64,000 nt of DNA from Conexibacter woesei Iso977N (GCF_000424625.1 NZ_AUKG01000001.1:1178001-1242000); one strand, 5' to 3'; positions 42,083 to 51,551 are shown, counted from the stretch's first letter. Numbers and translations are program-made. The notes: a model not told the origin generated them from the letters alone.

Positions 42083-45049
42083 ATGATGAACTGGCTCGTG
42101 GAAAAGCGGCTTCTCCTTGCGACCGCCCTCGCCGCGCTGGCGATGACGGCGTGCGCAGCGACAGCTCATGCTCAGGACAGCTTCAGGATCACGAACGCTT
42201 GGATGTCCTTCACCGGCCCGGATGGGGCGTTCTCGAGTCAGGCCGGAGCGCATCCTGACGTGACGACGTACGTCGAGTTCCCGTCGTCGCCGTCCCCGGG
42301 CGGCGGGCGTCCCGTTCTCGCTGCGAACCCGAAGGACGTGCGGGTCGACCTTCCAACCGGGGTCACCGGCAATCCGACGGCGATGCCGACGTGCAGGGCA
42401 AGTTCGCTCATCCTGGTCTCTGGTCGTGTGGGGTGTGCCCCCGAGACGCAGGTCGGCGTGGTCGATGTGGGTGACGGTTCGGCAACGCCGCAGGTCGCCG
42501 CCGTGTTCAACATGGATCGACCGGCGGATGCTCCGGCGCAGTTCGCGTTCGTCTACTTGGGAGTGGCCGTCTACGTCAACGTCGAGGTTCGACCCGACGA
42601 CTACGGCATCTCGGCGTTGAGCACCCAGATCTCGCAGGCCGTTCCGATCGCGTCAGTGAAGTTGACGTTCTGGGGTGATCCGGCGAACAGCGCTCACGAT
42701 GGCCAGCGATGGGATCCCGCCGCCAATGGCTTCTCAGCCAGGAGCGCGGCCGCACCGCGTGCGTTCATGACGAACGCCACGTCCTGCACGGACACACCCC
42801 GCAGGATCACTGTGAGCGCGGACTCATGGCAGGCGCCGGGGCAGTTCTCGACCGTCGACCTCACGGCGGATCCGGATGGCACGCCGTTCGTCACCGACGG
42901 ATGTGAGCGGTTGGCGTTCGAGCCGTCGATCGATGTTCAGCCCCTCTCGCACACGGCCGATGCCCCGACGGGCTTGAACGTGGTGTTGACCGTGCCGCAG
43001 GACGATTCACCGTCGGGCCTCGCCGAGGCTCATGTCAAGAACGTCAAGGTGACGTTGCCGCCCGGCATGTCCGTGTCGCCCTCTTCGGCGGCGGGGCTCG
43101 GAGCCTGCACGCCGGAGCAGATCGGACTGGGCACGAACAACGTGCCGTCCTGTCCCGACTCATCGAAGATCGGCTCTGTCGAAATCGACACGCCGCTCCT
43201 CTCGGAACCGCTCGCCGGCGACATCGTGCTGGCGCAGCCCGACGACAACCCATTCCATTCGCTGCTGGCGCTGTACATCGTCGCGAAGGGGCCAGGGTTC
43301 GTGTTGAAGCTGCCCGGGAGGGTCGACGCCGATCCGGTGACGGGACAGCTCACGACGTCGTTCGACAACAACCCCCAGCTGCCGTTCAGCGCTTTGCGCC
43401 TCGCGTTCCGCGGCGGTTCGCAAGCCCCACTCGCGACGCCTCCCACCTGCGGCGTCTATCCGGTGAGCACGGAGATCACTTCGTGGGCGTCGGACACGCC
43501 GGTGGTCCGCAACGGATCGATGACGATCGACGACGGCTGTGGCGGGCGCCCGTTCCTGCCCTCGTTCAGCGCGGGAACGTCGACGCCGCAGGGAGGCGCG
43601 GACACGGCATTCACGTTCACCTTGACTCGTCCCGACCGGACTCAGACCCTGGAGAACGTCGTCACCTCGCTGCCGGCCGGTCTGCTCGGACGGATCGCCT
43701 CGGTGCCGCAATGCCAGGACCTTGCGGCCAGCGCGGGAACCTGCGCGGACGCGAGCTCGATCGGATCTGTCTCGGCCTTGAGCGGACCCGGAGCGGCGCC
43801 GTTGGGCCTCACTGGCAGGGTGTACTTGACGGGTCCGTACAAGGGAGCGCCCTTCGGGCTCTCGATCGTGGTCCCGACGGCCGGCCAGGCGGGGCCGTTC
43901 GACCTCGGCAACGTCGTCGTGCGGGCGTCGCTCGCGGTGGACCGCACCGATGCGCACGTCACCGTGGTCGCGGATCCTCTGCCGACGATCCTCCGCGGCA
44001 TCCCGCTGCGCCTGCGCCAGGTCGTCGTGGCGATCAACCGGCCGGGCTTCATGTTCAACCCGACCAGCTGCGCTAAGTCGGCGATCACGGGTCAGTTCGG
44101 AAGCGCCGAAGGCGCGCTCACGACGGGGCAGGCCCTCTTCCAACCGCTCGGGTGCAGCGACCTTGCGATGAAGCAAAAGCTTGCGCTTCGCTTCACCGGT
44201 AGGGCGACGACCGACGGACAGCACCCGGGAATCGTGGCGAAGCTCACGGCTGGGAGTGGCGGCGCCAACCTCGAGAAGGCCACCGTCAAGCTGCCGCTCT
44301 CCGTGGCCCTGGATCCGGATAACGCAGAGGCGTTGTGCACCCCCGCTCAACGCGACGCACGGGCGTGTCCACGAAACACGATCGTCGGATCGGCCAGCGC
44401 TAGGTCCATCCTGCCGCACACGCTGACCGGTCCGGTGTACTTCGTGCAGGGCATTCGCAAGACCGCCAGCGGCCGGACGCAGAGGACGCTGCCGAAGCTG
44501 TGGATCCCGTTGAGCGCTGACGGCGTGACGATCGACGTCAACGCGAGCTCCGACGTAGATTCCCTGAGCCGGCTCGTGACGACGTTCGACAACCTGCCAG
44601 ATGCCCCGATTTCGGAGTTCAACCTCAACATCACGGGCGGAAAGCACGGGATCATCGTCGTGTCGGGCAAGCCGGGGACGTGCGATCGAAGCAAGGAGAT
44701 CGACGCTCAGCTCACTGGGCAGAACGGCAAGATCCTCGAGGTGAATCCCAATGCGACAGTCGATGGCTGCAAGCCGCACGTGACGCAATCGAAGGCGTCG
44801 TCGAGAGCGGTCACCTTGCGGCTCAGTGGTGTCGGCGCCGGTCGGCTGACCTTGTCGGGCGGCGGTCTCATCACGTCGCGTCGATCGATCAAGTCAGCGA
44901 CCGCGGCCACGATCGCGGCGAGGTTGACCAGCGCGGCGCGGTCTCGCCTCCGTCACCACGGATCGCTCCAGATCAGGGTCACGGTGCGCTTTGCGCCCAG
45001 GCACGGCAGGGCGACTACCGTGCGGAAGTCGGTCACCGCCCGGCCGTGA
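42083..45049 (+). CDS. Very large secreted protein paired with the propeller protein
   Basis: The protein has 988 residues, starting 2 bases after the upstream stop (ATG 42083 or 42086). It has a signal peptide (LLLATALAALAMTACAATAH). The body is built of repeated beta domains with recurring patterns such as VRVDLPTGVTGNPTAMPTC, VKVTLPPGMSVSPSSAAGLG and VTSLPAGLLGRIASVPQC. Each has the form strand - LPxGxxGxP - Cys - IGxVxxxxP (for example SKIGSVEIDTPLLSEPLAGD). A basic C-terminal strand region (VTLRLSGVGAGRLTLSGGGL) resembles that of the upstream protein. I know of no functional name. The shared basic ends suggest the two products act together at the envelope. Confidence 0.75.
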   Translation: MMNWLVEKRLLLATALAALAMTACAATAHAQDSFRITNAWMSFTGPDGAFSSQAGAHPDVTTYVEFPSSPSPGGGRPVLAANPKDVRVDLPTGVTGNPTAMPTCRASSLILVSGRVGCAPETQVGVVDVGDGSATPQVAAVFNMDRPADAPAQFAFVYLGVAVYVNVEVRPDDYGISALSTQISQAVPIASVKLTFWGDPANSAHDGQRWDPAANGFSARSAAAPRAFMTNATSCTDTPRRITVSADSWQAPGQFSTVDLTADPDGTPFVTDGCERLAFEPSIDVQPLSHTADAPTGLNVVLTVPQDDSPSGLAEAHVKNVKVTLPPGMSVSPSSAAGLGACTPEQIGLGTNNVPSCPDSSKIGSVEIDTPLLSEPLAGDIVLAQPDDNPFHSLLALYIVAKGPGFVLKLPGRVDADPVTGQLTTSFDNNPQLPFSALRLAFRGGSQAPLATPPTCGVYPVSTEITSWASDTPVVRNGSMTIDDGCGGRPFLPSFSAGTSTPQGGADTAFTFTLTRPDRTQTLENVVTSLPAGLLGRIASVPQCQDLAASAGTCADASSIGSVSALSGPGAAPLGLTGRVYLTGPYKGAPFGLSIVVPTAGQAGPFDLGNVVVRASLAVDRTDAHVTVVADPLPTILRGIPLRLRQVVVAINRPGFMFNPTSCAKSAITGQFGSAEGALTTGQALFQPLGCSDLAMKQKLALRFTGRATTDGQHPGIVAKLTAGSGGANLEKATVKLPLSVALDPDNAEALCTPAQRDARACPRNTIVGSASARSILPHTLTGPVYFVQGIRKTASGRTQRTLPKLWIPLSADGVTIDVNASSDVDSLSRLVTTFDNLPDAPISEFNLNITGGKHGIIVVSGKPGTCDRSKEIDAQLTGQNGKILEVNPNATVDGCKPHVTQSKASSRAVTLRLSGVGAGRLTLSGGGLITSRRSIKSATAATIAARLTSAARSRLRHHGSLQIRVTVRFAPRHGRATTVRKSVTARP

Positions 45050-45084
45050 GGGATGGGCTGAGCGAGAAGTAGCAACCCCACCGG

Positions 45085-45122
45085 ACGCACGAGTGCCACG
45101 GCCTGCCGTGGCACTCGTGCGT
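45085..45122 (+). terminator. Strong terminator after the two large secreted-protein genes
   Basis: ACGCACGAGTGCCACGG (45085-45101) and its exact complement (45106-45122) form a perfect 17-bp stem around a CCTG loop, which is unusually strong. Only a TT precedes a G run, so the hairpin, rather than a U tract, must do most of the work. Confidence 0.75.
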
Positions 45123-45211
45123 TGGGGGCACGGTGACCCGCTCTGCCTTTGCGGGGCGTTCACTTGGTCGTGCTTTCGAGCCCCTGCCTCCCGGCCCCTG
45201 CCGAGACGGCA

Positions 45212-45235
45212 GACCAGAGCCGATCGGCTCTGGTC
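45212..45235. promoter_or_regulatory. Perfect 24-base palindrome upstream of a secreted-protein gene
   Basis: The segment equals its own reverse complement, with the half-site GACCAGAGCCGA and no spacer. It lies between the strong terminator and the next gene's start, 123 bases ahead of the ATG. It is a plausible operator for a dimeric regulator. Part of its right half (GGCTCTGGTCGG) recurs upstream of the paralogous gene at 46913. Confidence 0.5.
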
Positions 45236-45357
45236 GGGAAAGGCACTAGCACTTAGGTTCCTTTCATCGTCGTCAATGGCGCACGGGAGGAATGCCAAGA
45301 AGCACGTCCATTACGAAGTCTCCAGTCGTATGTGTCTATTTCTCAGTGAGGTATCAA

Positions 45358-45990
45358 ATGCTTTCTCGAATCGGTAAGTCCCTGCTCCCCATGGCCGTGC
45401 TCTGTGTGTCGCTCGCGTCCGTCGCGTCGGCCAGCGCGACCACCGCCACCATCACGTCGCCGGGCGCCAAGACCGCCACGGCGACGACGGGTTCTCAGCT
45501 GACGATCACGACCTCGGCCAGGACGACGGCGACCGTCAACTGCACGAGCTCGACCGCGAACTCGACCCTCGCGAACAACTCGGGCGCCCTGCCGCTGACG
45601 ATCAGCTCTGACGTCTCCCCGACGTTCACCGGCTGCACCGTCCCGGGCAGGGTCCCGGTCACCGTCAGCTGCACCAGGACGTCGGTGCTCAAGGCCACTG
45701 CTCTGACCGACGGCTCTGGTGTTACCAGGGGCTCGCTCAGCAGCATCAGCTGCAGCATCACCCTGAGCGCGACGTGCGCGACCAACGTCACGGGCACCGT
45801 GAACGGCAGCTTCGCGAACGCCTCCAGCCAGCTGACGATCGACACCGCGAACCAGGCGCTCCTGAGCACGCCGATCCCGGCCAGCACCTGCACCACGCTG
45901 CCGGCCGGCTCGGGCTCGTTCACGAACGCCACGGGTGGCGCTCTGGTGTACGGCGTCTCGCCGGCAACCAGGGTCGTCGTTGCCCCCTGA
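45358..45990 (+). CDS. Secreted Ser/Thr/Cys-rich protein, copy 1
   Basis: The ATG at 45358 has GTGAGG six bases upstream. A signal peptide is seen (LLPMAVLCVSLASVASASAT). The 210-residue protein is a beta-rich, Ser/Thr-rich chain with paired Cys residues (ATVNCTSSTANSTLANNSGA, SPTFTGCTVPGRVPVTVSCT, LSSISCSITLSATCATNVTG). Its pattern of alternating small polar and hydrophobic residues suggests an extracellular beta sandwich held by disulphides. A paralogue follows about 0.9 kb downstream. Function unknown. It has its own terminator. Confidence 0.75.
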   Translation: MLSRIGKSLLPMAVLCVSLASVASASATTATITSPGAKTATATTGSQLTITTSARTTATVNCTSSTANSTLANNSGALPLTISSDVSPTFTGCTVPGRVPVTVSCTRTSVLKATALTDGSGVTRGSLSSISCSITLSATCATNVTGTVNGSFANASSQLTIDTANQALLSTPIPASTCTTLPAGSGSFTNATGGALVYGVSPATRVVVAP

Positions 45991-46024
45991 CCCAGGCAAT
46001 CGCTGCCTGATGTAGGGAATCGGT

Positions 46025-46063
46025 GAAGGGTGTCCCCGCTGATAAGCGGGGACACCTTCATTT
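46025..46063 (+). terminator. Rho-independent terminator
   Basis: GAAGGGTGTCCCCGC pairs with GCGGGGACACCTTC around a short TGATAA loop, followed by ATTT. The stem is about 13 bp with one mismatch and lies 35 bases after the stop codon. Confidence 0.8.
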
Positions 46064-46494
<431 letters not shown>

Positions 46495-46815
46495 CTACAA
46501 GCCGAACTTCGCCCGGAACGCCTCCGGGACCAGGTCTGCATACTCCGGGTGCTTGTTGATGTAGATGTTGACGAACGGGCAGAACGGCAACACCGCCAGC
46601 CCCTCCTCGCGGGATGCATCCAACGCCGCGCCGATCAACCTCGACGCCAACCCCTGCCCCTCGAACTTCGGCTCGATCTCGGTATGCACGAATGCGATCA
46701 GCTCCGGCCGCCGCCGGTACTGCGCGAAGCCGGCCACGTCACCGTCGACGGCCACCTCGAACCGCTCAGCCTCGGCCTTGTCCTTCACGGTGATCGTCGC
46801 ACTCACATCACTCAC
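46495..46815 (-). CDS. Small GNAT-type acetyltransferase (YjdJ-like)
   Basis: The 106-residue protein starts at GTG 46815 or GTG 46806. It matches the small DUF-type GNAT proteins: strands ATITVKDKAEAERFEVAVDG and VAGFAQYRRRPELIAFVHTE, the motif A region EIEPKFEGQGLASRLIGAAL with the acetyl-CoA loop EGQGLAS, then VLPFCPFVNIYINKHPEYAD. Such proteins transfer an acetyl group from acetyl-CoA, but targets are unknown. It lies on the opposite strand between the two paralogous secreted-protein genes. Confidence 0.85.
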   Translation of the reverse strand: MSDVSATITVKDKAEAERFEVAVDGDVAGFAQYRRRPELIAFVHTEIEPKFEGQGLASRLIGAALDASREEGLAVLPFCPFVNIYINKHPEYADLVPEAFRAKFGL

Positions 46816-46912
46816 GCTACACCGGTGAGCAACCGCCGCTTGCCCGTTGGCTCTGGTCGGACACAGACCGCGCATGCAAACTCTGAGTGTTCATCAAACC
46901 TTGGAGGTTGTC

Positions 46913-47464
46913 ATGCGCAGAGTCCGATCCCTGCTCACCACCGCGGCGGTGGCTGTCGCCCTGTCCGCGGCGCTCGCTGCTGCCGCGGGGGCGACGGTGA
47001 CCCCGCCTGGCGCCAAGACCGGAACGACGGGGGCGGTCACGTTCGCCGGGATCGCCTGCACGAGCGGGTCGTTCACCGGGAACTGGGCCAGCTCGACCAC
47101 GATCAGCACCGACATGCAGCTCGCGTTCACCGGCTGCAGGAAGGCGAGCCTTGCGGTCACGATCGTCTGCACGAACACGGGCGTGCTAAGGGCCACGGGC
47201 TCGACGGTGGGCAACATCACGCCGCTGTCGCTGACGAGCCTGAGCTGCAGGATGTCCCTGAACGCGGCCCCGACGTGCAACGCCACAGTCTCGGGCAGCG
47301 TGGTTGCGAACTACAGCAACACGACCGGCGCGTTGACCATCAGCGCGAGCGGGCAGGCGTTGACGGTCAGCGGGAGCACCTGCACCAGCACGTTCCCGAA
47401 CGGCGCGACGAGCATGACGGCGGCGACCTACGTGGTGTCGCCCGCGACGACCATGTCGTTCTAA
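46913..47464 (+). CDS. Secreted Ser/Thr/Cys-rich protein, copy 2
   Basis: The ATG at 46913 is preceded by TTGGAGG at a spacing of 5 bases. A signal peptide is seen (LLTTAAVAVALSAALAAAAG). The 183-residue product follows the same plan as the protein encoded at 45358: VTPPGAKTGTT near the start, ending YVVSPATT where the other has YGVSPATR, with matching Cys positions (FTGCRKASLAVTIVCTNTGV, LSLTSLSCRMSLNAAPTCNA). The two are clear paralogues. It may be an envelope or spore-coat-like component, but its role is unknown. A perfect terminator follows. Confidence 0.75.
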   Translation: MRRVRSLLTTAAVAVALSAALAAAAGATVTPPGAKTGTTGAVTFAGIACTSGSFTGNWASSTTISTDMQLAFTGCRKASLAVTIVCTNTGVLRATGSTVGNITPLSLTSLSCRMSLNAAPTCNATVSGSVVANYSNTTGALTISASGQALTVSGSTCTSTFPNGATSMTAATYVVSPATTMSF

Positions 47465-47480
47465 GCGGTCGCGCCAAAAT

Positions 47481-47514
47481 GAAGCGGCCGGCGAACACCC
47501 TCGCCGGCCGCTTC
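47481..47514. terminator. Bidirectional terminator between convergent genes
   Basis: GAAGCGGCCGGCGA (47481-47494) and TCGCCGGCCGCTTC (47501-47514) form a perfect 14-bp stem around ACACCC. It lies between the convergent secreted-protein and MFS genes and can serve both. Confidence 0.8.
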
Positions 47515-47541
47515 GGTCTCGGACCCTCTCCCGATCCGGGC

Positions 47542-49017
47542 TTAGTGGGCGAGTACGGGCTCGCCGACGGTGGAGGGCTCGTGCACGCCCGGGCGCAGGA
47601 GGGCGGTGCAGAGCACGGCGGCCACCGCGAAGATCGCGGCCGACCAGTAGAAGGCGGTCGTGTAGCCGTGGATCGCGGCCTGCGCGACGACCGCCTTCGA
47701 CGCGGCGGCGGGGCCGGCGTCGGTGATCGCGTGGGTCGTCGCCGACGCGGCCAAGGTGGACAACAACGCGGTCCCGATCGAGCCGCCGATCTGCTGCATC
47801 GTGTTGACGGCCGCAGAGGCGACGCCCGCATCGCTGGGCTCGACACCGAGCGTGGCGGACGACATCGCCGGGGCGAAGATCAGGCCCATGCCGAGACCCA
47901 TCACGACGAGCCCGGGCAGGACGTGCAGCGCGTAGGACGAGTCCATCCCGATGCCGGTCAGCAGCAGCATCCCGATCGCGCCGAGCGTCAGGCCCGCGCC
48001 GATCAGCGGCCGCGCGCCGAAGCGCGGGATCAGCTGCGTCTGCGACGTCGTGGCGGTCAACATGATGGAGAACGTCATCGGCAGGAACGCCAGGCCGGTC
48101 TTGATCGGCGAGAAGCCGAGGTTCTGCTGCAGGTAGTACGTCAGGAACAGGAACACGCCGAACATCGAGATCGCGCTCAGCGCCATCGCGAGGTACGAGC
48201 CGCCGCGGTCACGGTCCAGGACGACCCGGAGCGGCAGCAGCGGGTGCGCCACGCGCTGCTGGATCATCACGAACGCGGCCAGCAGGACGACGCCGGCGAC
48301 GAGGAAGCCGATCGTCGTGCCGTTCGACCACGAGGTCTCCGACGCATGCGAGAACCCGTAGACCAGCGCGAACAGGCCGGCGCTCGCCGTGACCGTGCCC
48401 GGGATGTCCAGGCGCGGCTTGTTGGCCTGCGGCATGTTCTTCAACAACGTCGCCGCGCCGAACACCGCGACACCCGCGAACGCGAGGTTCACGTAGAGGC
48501 ACCAGCGCCACGACAGGTACTCGGTCAGCACGCCGCCCATGAGCAGGCCGACGGCCGCGCCGGAGCCGGCGATCGCGCCGAAGATCCCGAACGCCTTGTT
48601 GCGCTCGGACGGGTTGGTGAACGTCGTCGTCAGCAGCGACAGCGCGGCGGGCGCCAGCATCGCGCCGAACACGCCCTGCAGCGCGCGGGCGCCGACGAGC
48701 ATCCCGAACGACTGTGCGGCACCACCGATCGCGGATGCGATCGCGAAGCCGGCGAGGCCCGCGATGAACACCCACTTGCGCCCGAACAGGTCGCCGATGC
48801 GACCGCCGAGCAGCAGCAGCGAGCCGAACGCCAGCGCGTACGCGGTGACGATCCACTGCCGCGATTCATCCGAGAAGCCGAGGTCGTGCTGGGCGCTGGG
48901 GAGCGCGATGTTCACGATCGTCGCGTCGAGGACGACCATCAGCTGCGCGAGGCCGAGGACCGCGAGGATCCACCAGCGTCGCGCGTGGTGCGCGTCCTGA
49001 TGTGAGGAGGAGGTCAT
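47542..49017 (-). CDS. MFS transporter, DHA2 (EmrB/QacA-like) drug-efflux type
   Basis: The 491-residue, about 14-helix protein has the clear DHA2 signatures: AVLGLAQLMVVLDATIVNIA, LPSAQHDLGFSDESRQWIVT, motif A LGGRIGDLFGRKWVFIAGLA, the motif C region VGARALQGVFGAMLAPAALS, and LSWRWCLYVNLAFAGVAVF. Transporters of this type expel drugs by proton antiport. Its regulator is the divergent TetR gene to the right, with an inverted-repeat operator in the 120 bases between them. This is the third DHA2-type MFS-TetR module in this window. Confidence 0.9.
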   Translation of the reverse strand: MTSSSHQDAHHARRWWILAVLGLAQLMVVLDATIVNIALPSAQHDLGFSDESRQWIVTAYALAFGSLLLLGGRIGDLFGRKWVFIAGLAGFAIASAIGGAAQSFGMLVGARALQGVFGAMLAPAALSLLTTTFTNPSERNKAFGIFGAIAGSGAAVGLLMGGVLTEYLSWRWCLYVNLAFAGVAVFGAATLLKNMPQANKPRLDIPGTVTASAGLFALVYGFSHASETSWSNGTTIGFLVAGVVLLAAFVMIQQRVAHPLLPLRVVLDRDRGGSYLAMALSAISMFGVFLFLTYYLQQNLGFSPIKTGLAFLPMTFSIMLTATTSQTQLIPRFGARPLIGAGLTLGAIGMLLLTGIGMDSSYALHVLPGLVVMGLGMGLIFAPAMSSATLGVEPSDAGVASAAVNTMQQIGGSIGTALLSTLAASATTHAITDAGPAAASKAVVAQAAIHGYTTAFYWSAAIFAVAAVLCTALLRPGVHEPSTVGEPVLAH

Positions 49018-49094
49018 GAGAGGAAGGTCTTTCGTGGACTCAAGGGGAGAGGGTGAAGTGGAGGTCTTACCTCCGCTCTATCGACAGCCTAGCA

Positions 49095-49123
49095 CAAAAC
49101 TGGAGGAACCCTCTCCGGTTTTG
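49095..49123. promoter_or_regulatory. Inverted-repeat operator in the divergent MFS/TetR region
   Basis: CAAAACTGGAG (49095-49105) and CTCCGGTTTTG (49113-49123) match at 10 of 11 positions with a 7-base spacer. A smaller palindrome (GGAGGT-CTT-ACCTCC) lies at 49060-49074. The main repeat ends 16 bases before the GTG start of the TetR gene, a good position for autorepression and for control of the pump. Confidence 0.65.
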
Positions 49124-49139
49124 GTACGATGGCGCACCA

Positions 49140-49805
49140 GTGAGCACCGCCGAGTCCCCCGATCGCCCGCTCCGGAAAGATGCGGAGCGCAACCGCCAGC
49201 GGATCCTGGCCGCCGCCAGCGAGGTCTTCGCCGAGTCCGGGCTGGCCGCGTCGCTGGACGCCGTCGCCGAGCGCGCGGGCGTCGGCGTCGGGACCGTCTA
49301 CCGCCGCTTCCCCGACAAGGAGGCGCTGATCGACGCGCTGTTCGAGGCGCGGGTCGACGAGATCGTCCAGATCGCCACCGAGTGCGCCGAGACGCCCGAT
49401 CCCTGGGACGCGCTCGTCTGCTTCCTGGACCGCGCGATCACCCTGCACGGCGGCGACAAGGCGCTCAAGGAGATCGTCTTCTCCACCGCCCACGGCCACG
49501 AGCGGGTCAGCGGCGCGCGCGACCGGATCAAGCCGCTCGTCGCCGCCCTCGTGGCCCGCGCGAAGGACGCCGGCGCGCTGCGCGACGACTTCGACATCAC
49601 CGACACGCCGCTGATCCAGCTGATGCTGACGTCGGTGATCGAGTACGCCGGCGACGTCTCCCCGGACCTCTGGCGCCGCTACCTGGCGATCGTCCTGGAC
49701 GGCCTCCGCGCCGGCGCGCAGCGCACCCCGCTGGCGCCCGAAGGCCTCTCCGACGACCAGCTCGACGTCGTCATGTCGCGCGGCTTCGGCGGCGCCGGGC
49801 GGTAG
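49140..49805 (+). CDS. TetR-family regulator divergent from the MFS gene
   Basis: This 221-residue repressor starts at GTG 49140. The HTH reads ILAAASEVFAESGLAASLDA then VAERAGVGVGTVYRRFPDKE. The ligand region includes KEIVFSTAHGHERVSGARDR and LIQLMLTSVIEYAGDVSPDL. It resembles the SACE_7040/KstR-like group with a charged C-terminus. The location, head to head with a drug pump over a palindromic operator, is the typical TetR layout. Ligand unknown. Confidence 0.85.
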   Translation: MSTAESPDRPLRKDAERNRQRILAAASEVFAESGLAASLDAVAERAGVGVGTVYRRFPDKEALIDALFEARVDEIVQIATECAETPDPWDALVCFLDRAITLHGGDKALKEIVFSTAHGHERVSGARDRIKPLVAALVARAKDAGALRDDFDITDTPLIQLMLTSVIEYAGDVSPDLWRRYLAIVLDGLRAGAQRTPLAPEGLSDDQLDVVMSRGFGGAGR

Positions 49806-49836
49806 CTCGGCGTCCGATCCGGGCATACGAAGCGCC

Positions 49837-50970
49837 ATGGACGGCGCCACCGTGGACTTCGCGCTGACCCGCTTCGAGGCGGTCGATGGCGCGCGCCTGG
49901 AGGTGGAAGGGACCTGGTCGGGCGTCCGCGGCGTGCGCTTCGTGCGCCCCGCGCTGGTCGTGCGCGACGGGGCGACGGGCGGCGAGAAGACGCTGCTGGC
50001 GACCCTCGAGCACAAGCCCTGGCCGGCCAACGAGGGCGAGCCGTGGGTCGCCGCGTTCCCGTGGCCGGACGGCCGCACGGGCGCCGAGCCGCCGGACGTC
50101 GCGCGGACCGAGCTGGCGGTCGCGCCGTCGATCGTCGTCCCGCTGGCGCGCGCCGCCGAGTCCGACGACGGCAGCGTGACGGTCGCGCTCGACCCGGTCG
50201 ACGCGCTGCGCGCCGAGCTGGCCGCGACCGCCGAGCACACCAGGCGCCTGGAGGCCGAGGTCGCGTTCCTGCGCCGCGAACGCGAGGACGTCGAGGCCGC
50301 GCGGCGCGAGCGCGACGAGGCGCGGGCCGAGCGGGGTCGCGTGGCCGCCGACGTCGGCGACGCCGAAGCGCTGCGCGCCGAGCGGGACCGTCTGCAGGCC
50401 GCGACGCGCGACGCCGGGCGCACCGCCGAGAGGCTGCGCGCCGAGCGCGACGGGCTGAAGGACGAGCGTGACAGCGCGTTGAGCGGCCTGGAGAGGCTCG
50501 CGCTGGAGCGCGACGCGCTGCGCCAGGAGCTCGACGAGCGCGACGCCCGCGCGGCCGGCGCCGCCCGCCGCCGCGAGCAGGCGCTGGAGGAGCGCGACGC
50601 CGCCCGCCGCGACGGCGAGCAGGCCGCCGAGCGCGCCCGCGCCGAGCGCGACGCCGCCCGCGCCGAGAGCGAGCGCACCGCCGAGCAGGCGCGCGCCGAG
50701 GACGAGACCGCCGCCGAGCGCGCGGCCGCCCGCGAGCGCGAGCGCGCGGAGGAGCGGCTGAGGCAGCTTCGGGAGCAACTTGATGTGGTCGAAGACGAGC
50801 GCGACCGCGCGCTGGCCGAGCCCGCGGGCGTCGCGGCGCCGCCGGTCCGGGCCCCGCGCACGCACGAGGCGCAGTCCACGCACGCCGACTGGGCGGCGCG
50901 GACCGCGGCGATCCTGGCGGTCCTGGTCCTGCTCGTCCTCGCGATCACGTTCATGAAGGCGATCGCGTAG
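49837..50970 (+). CDS. Coiled-coil protein with a C-terminal membrane anchor
   Basis: The 377-residue protein has an N-terminal globular part of about 120 residues (TVDFALTRFEAVDGARLEVE, VRFVRPALVVRDGATGG) that looks like a small beta domain. Next comes about 210 residues of highly charged Ala/Arg/Glu heptad repeats (AERARAERDAARAESERTAE). A single C-terminal hydrophobic helix follows (TAAILAVLVLLVLAITFMKA). No signal peptide is present, so it is probably tail-anchored with the coiled coil in the cytoplasm. Similar proteins occur as envelope-linked structural or division-related factors. No partner is obvious in the neighbouring genes. Confidence 0.6.
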   Translation: MDGATVDFALTRFEAVDGARLEVEGTWSGVRGVRFVRPALVVRDGATGGEKTLLATLEHKPWPANEGEPWVAAFPWPDGRTGAEPPDVARTELAVAPSIVVPLARAAESDDGSVTVALDPVDALRAELAATAEHTRRLEAEVAFLRREREDVEAARRERDEARAERGRVAADVGDAEALRAERDRLQAATRDAGRTAERLRAERDGLKDERDSALSGLERLALERDALRQELDERDARAAGAARRREQALEERDAARRDGEQAAERARAERDAARAESERTAEQARAEDETAAERAAARERERAEERLRQLREQLDVVEDERDRALAEPAGVAAPPVRAPRTHEAQSTHADWAARTAAILAVLVLLVLAITFMKAIA

Positions 50971-50984
50971 CGCGCGACCGGGCG

Positions 50985-51551
50985 CTAGGGCGTCAGCACC
51001 GCGGCGATGATCCGCTCCAGCTCCTCGCGCAGGGCGGTCGGTGAGACGTCCTCCGCGATCGAGCCGGAGAGGACGAAGGACTGCGCGACGAGCAGCAGCG
51101 CCTGGGCCATGACGCGGACGTCGCCGGGGCGGATCGAGCCGTCGCGCTGGCCCTCGCCGATCTCGGCGATCAGCAGGCCGACCGCGGCGCGCTGCGTCTC
51201 GCCCATCCGGCCGAGCACGTAGGGCAGCAGCAGCTCGGGCTCGGCCTCGATGATCTTGGACATCAACGGGCTGCCCCGGAAGACGTCGACCGAGGCCATG
51301 ATGTGGCCGAGCACGCGCTCGCGGCCGTCGTCGCCGGGGAGGTCCTTGGCGACCTCGGCCATCGCGGCGCCGAACTCGCGCGTCATCAGGTCGCGCAGGA
51401 CCGCGTCCACGTCCGGGTAGCGGCGGTAGACCGTCATGCGGCTCACGCCCGCGCGGCGCGCGACGTCGGTCAGCGTGGTGCGCCGGATCCCGAAGTCGAG
51501 GACCGAGGCGCGGGTGGCGTCGAGGATGGCTTCCGTGGTCGCGTCGGTCAC
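50985..51551 (-). CDS. TetR-family regulator behind glpD
   Basis: The 188-residue repressor starts at GTG 51551, whose bases overlap the glpD stop (GTGA), so it is coupled to glpD. HTH: LDATRASVLDFGIRRTTLTD then VARRAGVSRMTVYRRYPDVD. The C-terminal part (VMAQALLLVAQSFVLSGSIA) is a normal TetR ligand domain. Half-sites ACATT and AATGT in the glpD/flavoprotein intergenic DNA are good candidate targets. The gene pair suggests control by a lipid or glycerol metabolite. Confidence 0.8.
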   Translation of the reverse strand: MTDATTEAILDATRASVLDFGIRRTTLTDVARRAGVSRMTVYRRYPDVDAVLRDLMTREFGAAMAEVAKDLPGDDGRERVLGHIMASVDVFRGSPLMSKIIEAEPELLLPYVLGRMGETQRAAVGLLIAEIGEGQRDGSIRPGDVRVMAQALLLVAQSFVLSGSIAEDVSPTALREELERIIAAVLTP

